Below, one piece after another: positions 1-8,260 of a stretch of 64,000 bases of DNA; within the stretch, counting starts at the first letter, position 1, and each line of letters opens with the position of its first letter. Origin of the DNA: Bradyrhizobium sp. CCBAU 51765 (GTDB taxonomy: Bacteria; Pseudomonadota; Alphaproteobacteria; Rhizobiales; Xanthobacteraceae); NCBI RefSeq assembly GCF_015291725.1, contig NZ_CP030038.1, forward strand, positions 7,863,001-7,927,000, written 5' to 3'. The notes beneath the pieces are model-generated. The model was not told the DNA's origin and searched no databases. It saw only the letters and a program-made list of their open reading frames with translations. The translations under genes were made by a program, and so were the position numbers.

Positions 1-399
1 GCGTTCGACGATCTCGATCGCGGCGCGCAGTTGCAGCACCACGGCGGTGTCCATGATGTCCTGCGTGGTCGCGCCCCAATGCACGTAGCGGCCGGCCTCG
101 CCGCATTGCTTCACCATCTGATGCACCAAGGGGAGGATCGGATAACCGACGACATCGGTCTCCTGCCTGAGCAGATCGAAATCGAACGCGGCGACGTCGG
201 TCCGCGCCGCGATCGCCGCGGCCGCCCCTTGTGGGATCACGCCGCACTTCGCTTCCGCCTTCGCCAGCGCCACCTCGACCTCGGCATAGCGCGCGACGGT
301 GGCGACGTCGGAGAACACCTCGCGCATCTCAGGCGTGCCGAAGGCGTCGCGAAACAGCATGGAGTCGAGCACGGTGGTGGAGGCGGGGAAAGCTGGCAT
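1..399 (-). CDS. Lyase 1-like protein, PcaB-type (partial, N-terminus only)
   Basis: Only the first 133 codons are in the window; the gene runs off the left edge. The visible part belongs to the adenylosuccinate lyase/fumarase superfamily. The segment GATTQDIMDT at residues 109-118 is the conserved block around a catalytic region, and the overall N-terminus looks most like 3-carboxy-cis,cis-muconate cycloisomerase (PcaB), which acts in the protocatechuate branch of beta-ketoadipate degradation. No other pca gene is visible, so the pathway cannot be confirmed. Adenylosuccinate lyase or another class II lyase is the alternative. The superfamily signature loop lies outside the window. Confidence 0.75.
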   Translation of the reverse strand, partial: MPAFPASTTVLDSMLFRDAFGTPEMREVFSDVATVARYAEVEVALAKAEAKCGVIPQGAAAAIAARTDVAAFDFDLLRQETDVVGYPILPLVHQMVKQCGEAGRYVHWGATTQDIMDTAVVLQLRAAIEIVER

Positions 400-786
400 G
401 GGCGCTTCTTCGTGGTTGGTGTTTTGTGTGGCGGCAGCTTACGCAGGCCGCGCATTTCGGCAATGGACATTCACCGTTCGCCACATTTGCCGCGCCACGA
501 CATTATGACGGCACGTCATCTGTTACTCGGTCATCCCAAGGTGCGATGCGCGGCAGCGCGGGAAGCCTCGGGATGACAGTAAGCGGCGAGCATGGTCCCG
601 GCCCCGCGGCGATCCGCCGACCGCAACATTCCAGCTGCGGTTGTATTCCCCTCCGACACGGGCATGGCTGCCATCACGCAATCGCGATGAACCAAGCGCC
701 CGCTTCGACAGACACATGATTTTCGGCCCCAATTTCATTTTGTCATTTTGCTTGCCCGATTTCACAATGAGGCCTGAGTTCTCGAC
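400..786. other. Intergenic region between divergent genes
   Basis: This 387-base gap separates the leftward lyase gene from the rightward regulator at 787, so it should carry both promoters. It holds a palindrome at 530-577. The part next to the regulator (about 715-775) is richer in A and T than its surroundings, as expected for a promoter, but I could not assign -35 and -10 boxes. No convincing gene is present; the open frames here are GC-driven. Confidence 0.5.
530..577. repeat. Intergenic palindrome (GTCATCCC...GGGATGAC)
   Basis: The arms GTCATCCC at 530-537 and GGGATGAC at 570-577 are exact inverted repeats around a GC-rich centre. It resembles the short interspersed palindromes found at several other intergenic sites of this window, which share the GTCATxCC/GGxATGAC ends. 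Confidence 0.6.
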
Positions 787-2343
787 GTGCAGTTTCTGTT
801 CCGGGATCACCTTCTCGATACTGACCGGCGCGAGCTGAGCCGCGAGCAGGTTCCCATTGCCGTGGAGCCGCAGGTTTTCGACCTCGTCGTCCACCTCATG
901 CAGAACCGCGACCGGGTGGTCAGCAAGGACGAGCTGATCGACAAGATCTGGCACGGGCGCAGCGTCTCCGAATCCACCCTGACCAGCCGGATCAACGCGG
1001 CGCGCAAGGCGATCGGCGACAATGGCGCAAGTCAGACGCTGATCCGCACCATCACCCGCAAGGGTTTTCGCTTCGTCGGTGATGTCCAGACACAGCTCGG
1101 CGCGGTCGCACCGGGGCCGGTTCGTGTCGCCCGGACCCAGACAACCTTCGCTCTGCCCGAGCGGCCCGCGATCGCCGTGCTGCCCTTCACGAATATGAGC
1201 GGCGAGGCCGGGCAGGATTATTTCTCCGACGGCATCAGCGAGGACATCATCACCGCGCTGTCGAAGCTGCGATGGTTCTTCGTCGTCGCGCGCAATTCCT
1301 CCTTCGTCTACAAGGGCCGCGCCGTGCACATCCACGAGGTCGCACGGGAACTCGGGGTGCGCTACGTGGTCGAAGGCAGCGTGCGGCGGAGCGGCGATCG
1401 GGTGCGCATCTCGGCCCAGCTCAACGACGTCTCGACCGGCAGCCATCTCTGGGCCGAACGCTACGACCGAGAGCTCGCCGACATCTTCGCCGTGCAGGAC
1501 GAGATCACCGAGGCGATCGTCGCCGCGATCGAGCCGCAGCTCTATGCCGCCGAAAGCTTCCGAGCCCAGCAGAAGCCTCCGGGCAGCCTGGATGCATGGG
1601 ACCTCGTGATGCGCGCCCTGTCGCATTACTGGCGCATTACCCGCGAGGACAATGCCGCCGCGCAGGGGCTGCTGGAACAGGCCGTCGCGATCGATCCCGC
1701 CTATGGCAAGGCACTGGGCCTGCTTGCGACCAGCCATATGTTCGGCGCGCATATGGGCTGGGCCGACATGGCCGCGACCTTGCCGCTTGCCGAACGTGCG
1801 GCGCTCGCGGCGGTGGAGGCCGATCGCGAGGATGCCTGGGCCCATCACGGCCTCGCCTACACCTATCTGTTTCGCCGCCGCTTCGACGACGCGCTGGCGG
1901 AATTCGAATTGGCCCTGAGGCTCAACCCGAATTTCGCGATGGCACATGCCTTCCACGGCGTGACGCTTTGCTATGCCGGACGATGGCAGGACGGCGATGC
2001 GGCCGCCCGTCGCGCGCTGCGGCTGAGTCCGCGCGACCCGCTCGCGGCGATCTATTGCGGGGTTGCGGCCTATGCCCGGTTCGTCGGCCGCGACTACGAG
2101 GGGGCCGTCCAGATGGCACGGGAATCGATGCGCCAACGCGGAGATTTCGTCGGCGCGCACCGCGTGCTGACGGCCGCCGCCGGCATGCTGGGCGATCCGG
2201 CGCTCGTGGCGTCCGCCCGGGAAGGCCTCCTCCGCGCCCAGCCCGAGGTCTCGCTTGCCTGGATCACCCGCGAGCTACCGATGCTGCGGGACGAGGATCG
2301 TGCGCACTATCTCGAAGGCTTGCGACGCGCGGGCATGAAGTAG
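787..2343 (+). CDS. Winged-helix transcriptional regulator with TolB-like and TPR domains
   Basis: The 518-residue protein starts with an OmpR/CadC-type winged-helix DNA-binding domain (about residues 1-100, with the typical RxxLxxxxW-like region near residue 50 and the closing RKGFRFVGDV). A linker leads to a TolB-like domain of the kind often fused to adenylate cyclases (RPAIAVLPF near residue 126, then FSDGISEDI). TPR-like helices fill the C-terminal half. There is no transmembrane segment, so this is probably a soluble one-component regulator rather than a CadC-type membrane sensor. The GTG at 787 opens the conserved domain directly. Its ligand and targets are unknown. Confidence 0.85.
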   Translation: MQFLFRDHLLDTDRRELSREQVPIAVEPQVFDLVVHLMQNRDRVVSKDELIDKIWHGRSVSESTLTSRINAARKAIGDNGASQTLIRTITRKGFRFVGDVQTQLGAVAPGPVRVARTQTTFALPERPAIAVLPFTNMSGEAGQDYFSDGISEDIITALSKLRWFFVVARNSSFVYKGRAVHIHEVARELGVRYVVEGSVRRSGDRVRISAQLNDVSTGSHLWAERYDRELADIFAVQDEITEAIVAAIEPQLYAAESFRAQQKPPGSLDAWDLVMRALSHYWRITREDNAAAQGLLEQAVAIDPAYGKALGLLATSHMFGAHMGWADMAATLPLAERAALAAVEADREDAWAHHGLAYTYLFRRRFDDALAEFELALRLNPNFAMAHAFHGVTLCYAGRWQDGDAAARRALRLSPRDPLAAIYCGVAAYARFVGRDYEGAVQMARESMRQRGDFVGAHRVLTAAAGMLGDPALVASAREGLLRAQPEVSLAWITRELPMLRDEDRAHYLEGLRRAGMK

Positions 2344-2403
2344 TGGCGGGGCGACAATGACCACGCACCTTCTCCATTGCAGCTTCCGATCCTGGGCCGG
2401 GTG

Positions 2404-3087
2404 TTATTCGTCATCCGGCCCGAACAGCCTGATCTGCGGAAAGCCGCTGCGTGGCCGGCCCGCATAGTCGCGCGCTTCGGAATCTTCGCGGACGTTGCGC
2501 GCGACGTCATCCCAATCGGTGCGGTCGCGCATGCCGCGCGGTTCGCGCAATTCATGGTGCCGGCGCTCGGCCCAGCGCTCGCGGCGCTCCGCCCGGCGCC
2601 GTTCGGTCGCCGCACGCTTCACGTCGGATTCCCTCGCCTTGGCATAGGCATTGTTCGAGGCGGATGACGGCTCGGTCGAGGCCTGCGGCTCGGCAGGTCT
2701 CGCGGCCTGCGCGGACACTGCCGGCGCCGGCCTGGGCGGCTCGACTGCAGCGGCTTGCGAAGGCTGCGGCGCCGGCGGTTCAGCATTCGCCTGCGTGGTT
2801 TGCGTGTCAGACTTTGCGGCTTCAGGCTTTGCTTCGGCCCGCGCTGGCGCAGCCATCATCGCCCCGAAGGCCTGCGAGCCGGTGAGATAGTTCACGCGCT
2901 CGGACGGCGCGTTCGTGGTCGCCGGCGTGGCGCCCTCGGTGCGCTGCGCCATCTTGCTGGTGTCCGGGCCCTGCCTGGACGCGACCGGATGCATGATGTT
3001 GCCGGCAACGATACCGCCGCCGAGACCAATGGCGATGGCCGCGATGATGGTTCCGGCACCGACAAAATAGGCTGTCGAGGCGCGCAT
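2404..3087 (-). CDS. Membrane-anchored hypothetical protein, Pro/Ala-rich with charged C-terminus
   Basis: This 227-residue protein has an N-terminal hydrophobic, glycine-rich segment (about residues 7-31) that is a signal anchor or uncleaved membrane segment. A long low-complexity Ala/Pro/Gln/Glu stretch follows (about 85-150), then an Arg/Glu-rich helix with repeated RRAERRERW-like patterns, and an acidic end. No catalytic motif is visible and I do not recognise a family. The layout suggests a periplasm-spanning or periplasmic protein. The neighbouring gene on the same strand is also a membrane-anchored protein of unknown function. Confidence 0.6.
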   Translation of the reverse strand: MRASTAYFVGAGTIIAAIAIGLGGGIVAGNIMHPVASRQGPDTSKMAQRTEGATPATTNAPSERVNYLTGSQAFGAMMAAPARAEAKPEAAKSDTQTTQANAEPPAPQPSQAAAVEPPRPAPAVSAQAARPAEPQASTEPSSASNNAYAKARESDVKRAATERRRAERRERWAERRHHELREPRGMRDRTDWDDVARNVREDSEARDYAGRPRSGFPQIRLFGPDDE

Positions 3088-3176
3088 TCGTCCACTCCCT
3101 CTTTGGAGCGGCCAACGCGTGGGGATTGCCAGATGTTCCTGATGGCTGCGGCTCCTGAAGCAGGAACCGCGCCGGA

Positions 3177-3920
3177 TCAGATCTGCTGCGCGACCTTCTC
3201 GAGCCCGATGAGGCGAGCGAGCTTGCGCACTTCTTCCTTCTGGTCGTCACGCAGCTGGAACAACAGCGGCATCGCGGCCGACTTCAACTGCTGCACCTCG
3301 TCGCAATTCGGGTCGATCTGCGAACTGGGCGGCGCGTTCGGATTCGACAGCTTGTTCGCCTGGATCTTGCGGGCAACGTTGCGAAGCGCGGTCTCGACCG
3401 AGGGCCAGTAATATTCCTGCGACGACGACAGCTTCAGGCGATCCCTGATGCCCGCGATCTGCACGTCGGACAGCAGCGAATAGGCCTTCTGCGGCTGCGG
3501 CTTGGCGACGACCTTCGGCTTGGCCGGAACCTCGACGGCCGGAACCTCCGCCGCGGCGGGCGCCTCGTGCGCGCTTGCCTTCGGCATCGGGAAATCGGAG
3601 GGCGTGGCGGCGGCGAAGGCCTGGCGCAACGGCTCGGTCAGGACGGGCGCCTGGGAAAGCTTGTCGGCGGCCACCTGGACCGGCTCGATCGCGGCCGAGG
3701 CCAGCGCGAGTGTCGGGACCAGACGGTCGGCCTTGGCGGCGCGGTTGGTTGCGAGCGGCTTGGCCGGGGGCGTCTGGTCAATCATCTCGGCGCTGACGCT
3801 GGGCACGCTGTCGCGGCCGAGAATGGCGGTGGTGGCGGCGCCGAGGACGAGGAAACAGGTCAGCGCGACGATGGTGATGGCTTTGGACAAACGTCTCTCC
3901 GCGTCCGACTTCAAGTCCAC
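3177..3920 (-). CDS. Membrane-anchored periplasmic hypothetical protein
   Basis: The 247-residue product has a single N-terminal membrane segment (about residues 13-34), an Ala/Pro-rich linker to about residue 140, and a compact helical C-terminal domain of about 100 residues with the pattern LSSSQEYYWP and a later region rich in charged helices. This distantly recalls Spy/CpxP-like LTxxQ proteins, but the match is by eye only. It lies 89 bases upstream of the other anchored protein on the same strand, so the two may be co-transcribed. Function unknown. Confidence 0.65.
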   Translation of the reverse strand: MDLKSDAERRLSKAITIVALTCFLVLGAATTAILGRDSVPSVSAEMIDQTPPAKPLATNRAAKADRLVPTLALASAAIEPVQVAADKLSQAPVLTEPLRQAFAAATPSDFPMPKASAHEAPAAAEVPAVEVPAKPKVVAKPQPQKAYSLLSDVQIAGIRDRLKLSSSQEYYWPSVETALRNVARKIQANKLSNPNAPPSSQIDPNCDEVQQLKSAAMPLLFQLRDDQKEEVRKLARLIGLEKVAQQI

Positions 3921-4022
3921 GTGATCACTGCCCCGAAACTGGGCGATAAATAAGGCTTAACCGTGCCATTGCAGCGGCAATCGCTCGGACTGCGGCGACA
4001 CCGCGCGAAAAACTCAACGAAA

Positions 4023-4271
4023 TCAGGCGGCTGCCGCGAGGTCATAGGCGTCCTGGATGTCGGCCACGATCTCCGAGGCCTCCCAGACCGCGCGCGGCTC
4101 GACCGATTGCAGCGTCACCGTCCAGTTGCCGCCGCGGCGGGTCCGGGGAACGCTGACGATGTCGAAGCGGACGTTGCGGCACAGCGGGTGGCGGGCCAGG
4201 GCATGGGCGACGCGGACGCGGATTTCGTCCATCGTCGCAGCTGACTTGCTGTTGAGAAAATCGAAGTCCAT
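4023..4271 (-). CDS. Small conserved-looking hypothetical protein
   Basis: This 82-residue soluble protein has no signal peptide and mixes helices and strands. A GAGGGGA ribosome-binding site sits about 7 bases before the ATG, which supports it as a real gene. The segment GNWTVTLQSV around residues 48-57 looks like a folded beta region. No family recognised. Confidence 0.6.
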   Translation of the reverse strand: MDFDFLNSKSAATMDEIRVRVAHALARHPLCRNVRFDIVSVPRTRRGGNWTVTLQSVEPRAVWEASEIVADIQDAYDLAAAA

Positions 4272-4370
4272 CGCCTGTCCCCTCTCGGTCTGGTTGGCGG
4301 CCGTGAAGGGGATTCTTGGCGGGCGATGGTTAATCTGCCGTTAAGTGCGGGCGCGCAGGGGCCCGCTCGA

Positions 4371-5342
4371 TTAACTGTGATCGGGGCCCGCCTCTTGATA
4401 TTCCGCACGCGTCCGCGCGACGAGATCGTCGACCGCGAGCACCTCCGTCACCCCAGATGCGGAGTGCCCGGCGCTCCAGATGTCGCGCCAGCGCTTCGGC
4501 CGGTTCTCGCGCGCGGAGACGTCGATGTCCTTGACGATGTCGATCGCGCCGCGCGCCGGCAGGTCGTCCGGATCAAGTCCGGCGGCGACGACCGACGGCC
4601 GCAGCATGCTGGTCTGCAAGCCCGTGAACGCGGTGGTGAGCAGGACGTCGTCGGCGCTGCTCTCGACCAGCATCCGCTTGTAGCGGTCGTCCGCCATGCT
4701 CTCCCGCGTCGCAATGAACTTCGTGCCCATATAGGCGAGATCGCAGCCCAGCACTTCAGCGGCCCGCAGCGCGTAGCCGTCGCTGATGCCGCCCGCCAGC
4801 ACGATGATGCCGTCGTAGAATGCGCGCACCGCGCGGACGAAGGCGAACGGGTTGAGCCAGCCGGTCTGGCCGCCCGCGCCCGCCGTGAGCAGCACCAGCC
4901 CGTCCGCGCCGGCTTCCGCCGCACGCTCGGCGTGGCGGATCGAGGCGACATCCGCCAGCACCAACGCGCCGGCATCATGGAGCGGCCTCAGCACCTGCGC
5001 CGGCGATCCGACCGAGGTGATGACGATCTCCGGCCCGTGCCTCAGCAGCACGGCGAGATCCTCTGCGAGCCGCGCATTGGAACGGTGCACGATCAGGTTC
5101 GGACAGAGCGGCGCGACCTTGCGCCCGGTCTGATCTTCGTGCCGTCGCAGCCGCGTGCCGATCTCGGTGAACCATGCGTCGAGTTGTTCCGTGCTGCGGC
5201 AATTCGCGGTGGGAAAGCTGCCGATCACGCCGTTGCGGCAGGACGCGACCATGAGCTCGACGCCCGACACCAGAAACATCGGCGCCGCGATCAGCGGCAG
5301 CGCGAGACGATCGTGGAAGCGTTGCAGTTGATCCGATGGCAT
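4371..5342 (-). CDS. Nitronate monooxygenase-like flavoprotein lacking the catalytic His
   Basis: The 323-residue protein is an FMN-binding TIM barrel of the 2-nitropropane dioxygenase/nitronate monooxygenase family (N-terminal PLIAAPMFLVSG, central AGADGLVLLTAGAGG, later LAGGISDG and GTKFIATRES). In class I nitronate monooxygenases the central glycine loop carries the catalytic histidine (GGHxG). Here the same place reads GGQTG with Gln159. The paralogue at 8261-9229 keeps the His. The enzyme may therefore use a different substrate, for example as an enoyl-thioester reductase or quinone reductase. It is divergent from the acyl-CoA synthetase at 5450, with about 107 bases between starts. Confidence 0.85.
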   Translation of the reverse strand: MPSDQLQRFHDRLALPLIAAPMFLVSGVELMVASCRNGVIGSFPTANCRSTEQLDAWFTEIGTRLRRHEDQTGRKVAPLCPNLIVHRSNARLAEDLAVLLRHGPEIVITSVGSPAQVLRPLHDAGALVLADVASIRHAERAAEAGADGLVLLTAGAGGQTGWLNPFAFVRAVRAFYDGIIVLAGGISDGYALRAAEVLGCDLAYMGTKFIATRESMADDRYKRMLVESSADDVLLTTAFTGLQTSMLRPSVVAAGLDPDDLPARGAIDIVKDIDVSARENRPKRWRDIWSAGHSASGVTEVLAVDDLVARTRAEYQEAGPDHS

Positions 5343-5449
5343 GCATGCCTCCCTGCGCGGGCTTTGTCGTTTCCTCCCGCATTCGCTGTGCTAGCGTCAT
5401 CGGTAACATTGGCACGCCAGAAGCCGGTGACAAAGCAACGAGGAAACAT

Positions 5450-7012
5450 ATGTCTGATCCGCTCCACGCATCGCCTCCAGCTTGTGCGCAGACGCTACGG
5501 GCGCTGTCGCGCTATCCCGATCGCACCGCTTTCGCCTGGCCCGAGGGTTCGCTGAGCTATGGTGGCACCATCGACCTGATCGGACGCATCCAGGGCGTGT
5601 TCATGCGGCTTGCATTGCAGCCAGGTGCGCGCGTCGCCTTCCTCACCGCGAATCGCGCCGATACCTGGTGCGCCGGTGTCGCCGCGCAATTGGCCCGGCT
5701 CTGCATCACCTGGCTGCATCCGCTGGGATCGCTGGAGGACCAGCTGTTCCAGCTCGAAGACTCCGAGGCAGAGATGCTGGTGGTCGATGCCGCCGCCTTC
5801 CGCGACCGCGGTGGCGAGCTCGCAGCCAAGGCCGGCCGGCTGAAGGCGGTCTTCACCATGGGGCCGGCCGGCTACGGCGTCGATCTGCTGGCCGCCATCG
5901 AAAATGCCGGACATGCGCGCCCGCTGTGCCTTGCCGGCCCCGACGATCTCGCCACGCTGAACTACACCGGCGGCACCACCGGCAAATCCAAGGGCGCACT
6001 GCGCTATCACCGCGAGAACGCCGGCGCCGCAGGCGCGATCCTCGCCGACTTCGAGATTCCGGAGGCTGCGCGCTATCTCACGGTCGCGCCGATCAGTCAC
6101 GTCGCTGGGACGAAGGTGCTGCCGACCCTGATGCGCGGCGGCACCGTGCACATGCTGAAAGGCTTCGATCCCGAGGCGGTGCTGACGACGATCGCGCGGG
6201 AGCGCATCAACTTCACGCTGTTCGTGCCGACCATGATCTATGTGCTGCTCGATCATCCCGCCCTGGACAAGACCGATTTGTCCTCGCTCGAGCTCGTGCT
6301 CTATGGCGCCTCCGCGATGTCGCCGAGCCGATTGCTCGAGGGTATCGAACGCATCGGGCCCGTGTTCGCGCAGCTTTACGGCCAGACCGAATGCTATCCC
6401 GTCTCGGTGCTGCGCAAGGCCGACCACGATCCCAGGACCCCGGAGCTGTTCCTGTCCTGCGGTTTCCCGATCGCGGCCTGCGAGGTCAGGATTCTCGACG
6501 ACGACGACCAGGAGGTGAAGACGGGCGAGCCTGGCGAGATCTGCGTGCGTGCCCCGCACGTGATGGCGGAGTACTGGAAGCGGCCGGACATCACCGCCGA
6601 GACGCTGAAGAACGGCTGGGTCCACACCGGCGACATCGCGCGCCAGGACGAGCGCGGCTACATGTTCATCCTCGACCGCAAGAAGGACATGATCGTGTCC
6701 GGCGGCTTCAACATCTTCCCGCGCGAGGTCGAGGACGTGCTGTCGCAACACGCTGATGTCGCGATGGTCGCGGTGGTCGGCATTCCCGACGAGAAGTGGG
6801 GCGAGGCCGTCACCGCCATCGTCGTGCCGCGCGAGGGCGCAAGGCCCGATCCGGACGAGTTGATCAACCTGGTCAAGACGCGAAAGGGCTCGGCGCATGC
6901 GCCGAAGCAGATCCAGTTCGTCAAGCAATTGCCGATGACCGGCGTCGGCAAGGTCGACAAGAAGGTGCTGCGGGCGGGCTTCTGGAGCGGGCGGGACCGG
7001 ATGGTGGGATGA
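5450..7012 (+). CDS. AMP-forming acyl-CoA synthetase
   Basis: The 520-residue protein is a member of the ANL adenylating superfamily. The ATP loop YTGGTTGKSKGA is at residues 172-183, the hinge region DRKKDMIVSGGFN is present, and the C-terminus keeps the catalytic lysine segment GKVDKK. The start is placed at the ATG at 5450 because AGGA lies a few bases upstream; the same frame stays open for 38 codons before it but shows no conserved sequence. The acyl substrate cannot be told. A thioesterase-like gene and two flavoproteins lie next to it, which suggests fatty or aromatic acid metabolism. Confidence 0.9.
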   Translation: MSDPLHASPPACAQTLRALSRYPDRTAFAWPEGSLSYGGTIDLIGRIQGVFMRLALQPGARVAFLTANRADTWCAGVAAQLARLCITWLHPLGSLEDQLFQLEDSEAEMLVVDAAAFRDRGGELAAKAGRLKAVFTMGPAGYGVDLLAAIENAGHARPLCLAGPDDLATLNYTGGTTGKSKGALRYHRENAGAAGAILADFEIPEAARYLTVAPISHVAGTKVLPTLMRGGTVHMLKGFDPEAVLTTIARERINFTLFVPTMIYVLLDHPALDKTDLSSLELVLYGASAMSPSRLLEGIERIGPVFAQLYGQTECYPVSVLRKADHDPRTPELFLSCGFPIAACEVRILDDDDQEVKTGEPGEICVRAPHVMAEYWKRPDITAETLKNGWVHTGDIARQDERGYMFILDRKKDMIVSGGFNIFPREVEDVLSQHADVAMVAVVGIPDEKWGEAVTAIVVPREGARPDPDELINLVKTRKGSAHAPKQIQFVKQLPMTGVGKVDKKVLRAGFWSGRDRMVG

Positions 7013-7149
7013 GCACCCGGGATTCTACGGGGGAGTTGTGGCCCGGACACCACAACACGCAACGGAGTTGTTGGCGACGAGGTCCACGAATTGCCGGCGA
7101 ATCAGGGAATCACCTAGACCGCTGATGGGGCTGGGAAGCGGAGTAAGAG

Positions 7150-7248
7150 ATGAGAGTCGCTTCCCTGGAAAGTGCAATCGCCGCGGTTACGTTGATCACG
7201 GCGATCATCGTGGTGCTGTGGGAGATCAAGATCTTCTACGGAATGTGA
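7150..7248 (+). CDS. Putative 32-residue single-span membrane peptide
   Basis: A short frame begins at an ATG preceded by GGAG with a 6-base gap, an ideal ribosome-binding site. It encodes a charged start, a hydrophobic run of about 15 residues (AAVTLITAIIVVLWEI) and a short tail. This is the layout of a bacterial small membrane protein. It lies in the 335-base gap (7013-7347) between the acyl-CoA synthetase and the thioesterase-like gene, where I see no other gene. It is shorter than usual gene-finder limits. Conservation is untested. Confidence 0.4.
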   Translation: MRVASLESAIAAVTLITAIIVVLWEIKIFYGM

Positions 7249-7347
7249 ACTGGCAGGATGCCCTGGTCGAGCACGACCTTGCATCCCTTCCGCGGCGGCG
7301 GAAGCCTGCCGTTCAATCGGCTCCAAGAGCGACGCTAGCCGTCGCGC

Positions 7348-8124
7348 TCACCGCTTCTCGATCACCAGGCTCTGCACCGCGCGGCCGAAATAGCCCTGCC
7401 GGTCGGCCAGCCGAGACATCGCAAGGCCGGCGCCGTCGGGACCGATCCACGACTCGCCGTCGAGCAATATCCACTCACCGATGGGTTGGCGCGAAAAGTT
7501 CACGGTGAGATCGGCGTTGATGTAGGTCCAGGCGCGGAAGTCGAGCGTCGAGGCGGTGCCATTGGAGAAGTCGGCGGCGACCACGGCGCGCATCGCCTGC
7601 GAGACCGCTTCACCGGCTATCAGCGGATGGTCGACGCGAAACCAGATCGCGCCGGCGCCGGCTTGGCCGAAGCGACCGCGCGCGGCACGCATCGAGACCG
7701 ATCGCACGAACGGGCTGGTGGCGGCGTGACCGTCCTCGACCAGCGAGTCCTCCGGCAACGGCAGCGTGACCGGCAGCTCCTCGACGTCTTCAGGCAAGGT
7801 CAGCGCTTGGCGCCTGACCTTCAGCACGGTGGCGCCGACGACCTGCACGCCGTCGGCGAGCAGCTTGACCCCGCACAGCTGGATCTTGCGGCCCTCGCGC
7901 AGGACCTCCGTGGCGATCGTCAGCGGCGCCACGGGGACCGGGCGCATCAGATCGATGGTGACGCGCGCGATGTCCATCGGGGCAGGCGTCGGAATGCGTT
8001 CGGCAGCCCACGTCACCAGGGAAGCAGGCGCCGAGCCGTGCTGCATGCGCCTGTCCCAGGGACCGGCGGCATCCGGGCTGGTGATGACGCTGTTGCCGTC
8101 GACGCGGTAGATGGCGGTCATCAT
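7348..8124 (-). CDS. Acyl-CoA thioesterase-like protein (double hot-dog)
   Basis: The 258-residue protein matches the TesB-like double hot-dog pattern: an N-terminal half with GSAPASLVTWAAER and DLMRPVPVAPL, and a C-terminal half with TYINADLTVNFSRQP followed by a tryptophan-rich segment, as in many uncharacterised thioesterase-family proteins of actinobacteria and rhizobia. The start is set at tandem ATGs at 8124/8121, because the upstream in-frame extension has no protein-like composition. It probably hydrolyses an acyl-CoA thioester. It lies downstream of the flavoprotein gene at 8261 on the same strand, with 136 bases between them. Confidence 0.75.
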   Translation of the reverse strand: MMTAIYRVDGNSVITSPDAAGPWDRRMQHGSAPASLVTWAAERIPTPAPMDIARVTIDLMRPVPVAPLTIATEVLREGRKIQLCGVKLLADGVQVVGATVLKVRRQALTLPEDVEELPVTLPLPEDSLVEDGHAATSPFVRSVSMRAARGRFGQAGAGAIWFRVDHPLIAGEAVSQAMRAVVAADFSNGTASTLDFRAWTYINADLTVNFSRQPIGEWILLDGESWIGPDGAGLAMSRLADRQGYFGRAVQSLVIEKR

Positions 8125-8260
8125 TTCAATCGGTCTCGGTTGACGTTGCCCCGACGCGGCGCAGCGGTGCGCCGCTGATCCGGGGTCCCACGCGTGGCGG
8201 CGATGGTCCCCGGCTCTGCGGAGCAATGCTACGCATTGCACCGCGTCCGGGACAAGAGAA

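Noticed and set aside
6860-6880. TTGATCAACCTGGTCAA as a FixK-like site
   Set aside because: It is inside the acyl-CoA synthetase coding sequence and the half-site spacing is wrong.
7114-7326. A 70-codon minus-strand frame in the gap after the acyl-CoA synthetase
   Set aside because: Its sequence is polar and without pattern, and no ribosome site precedes it; the short plus-strand membrane peptide in the same place is more convincing.
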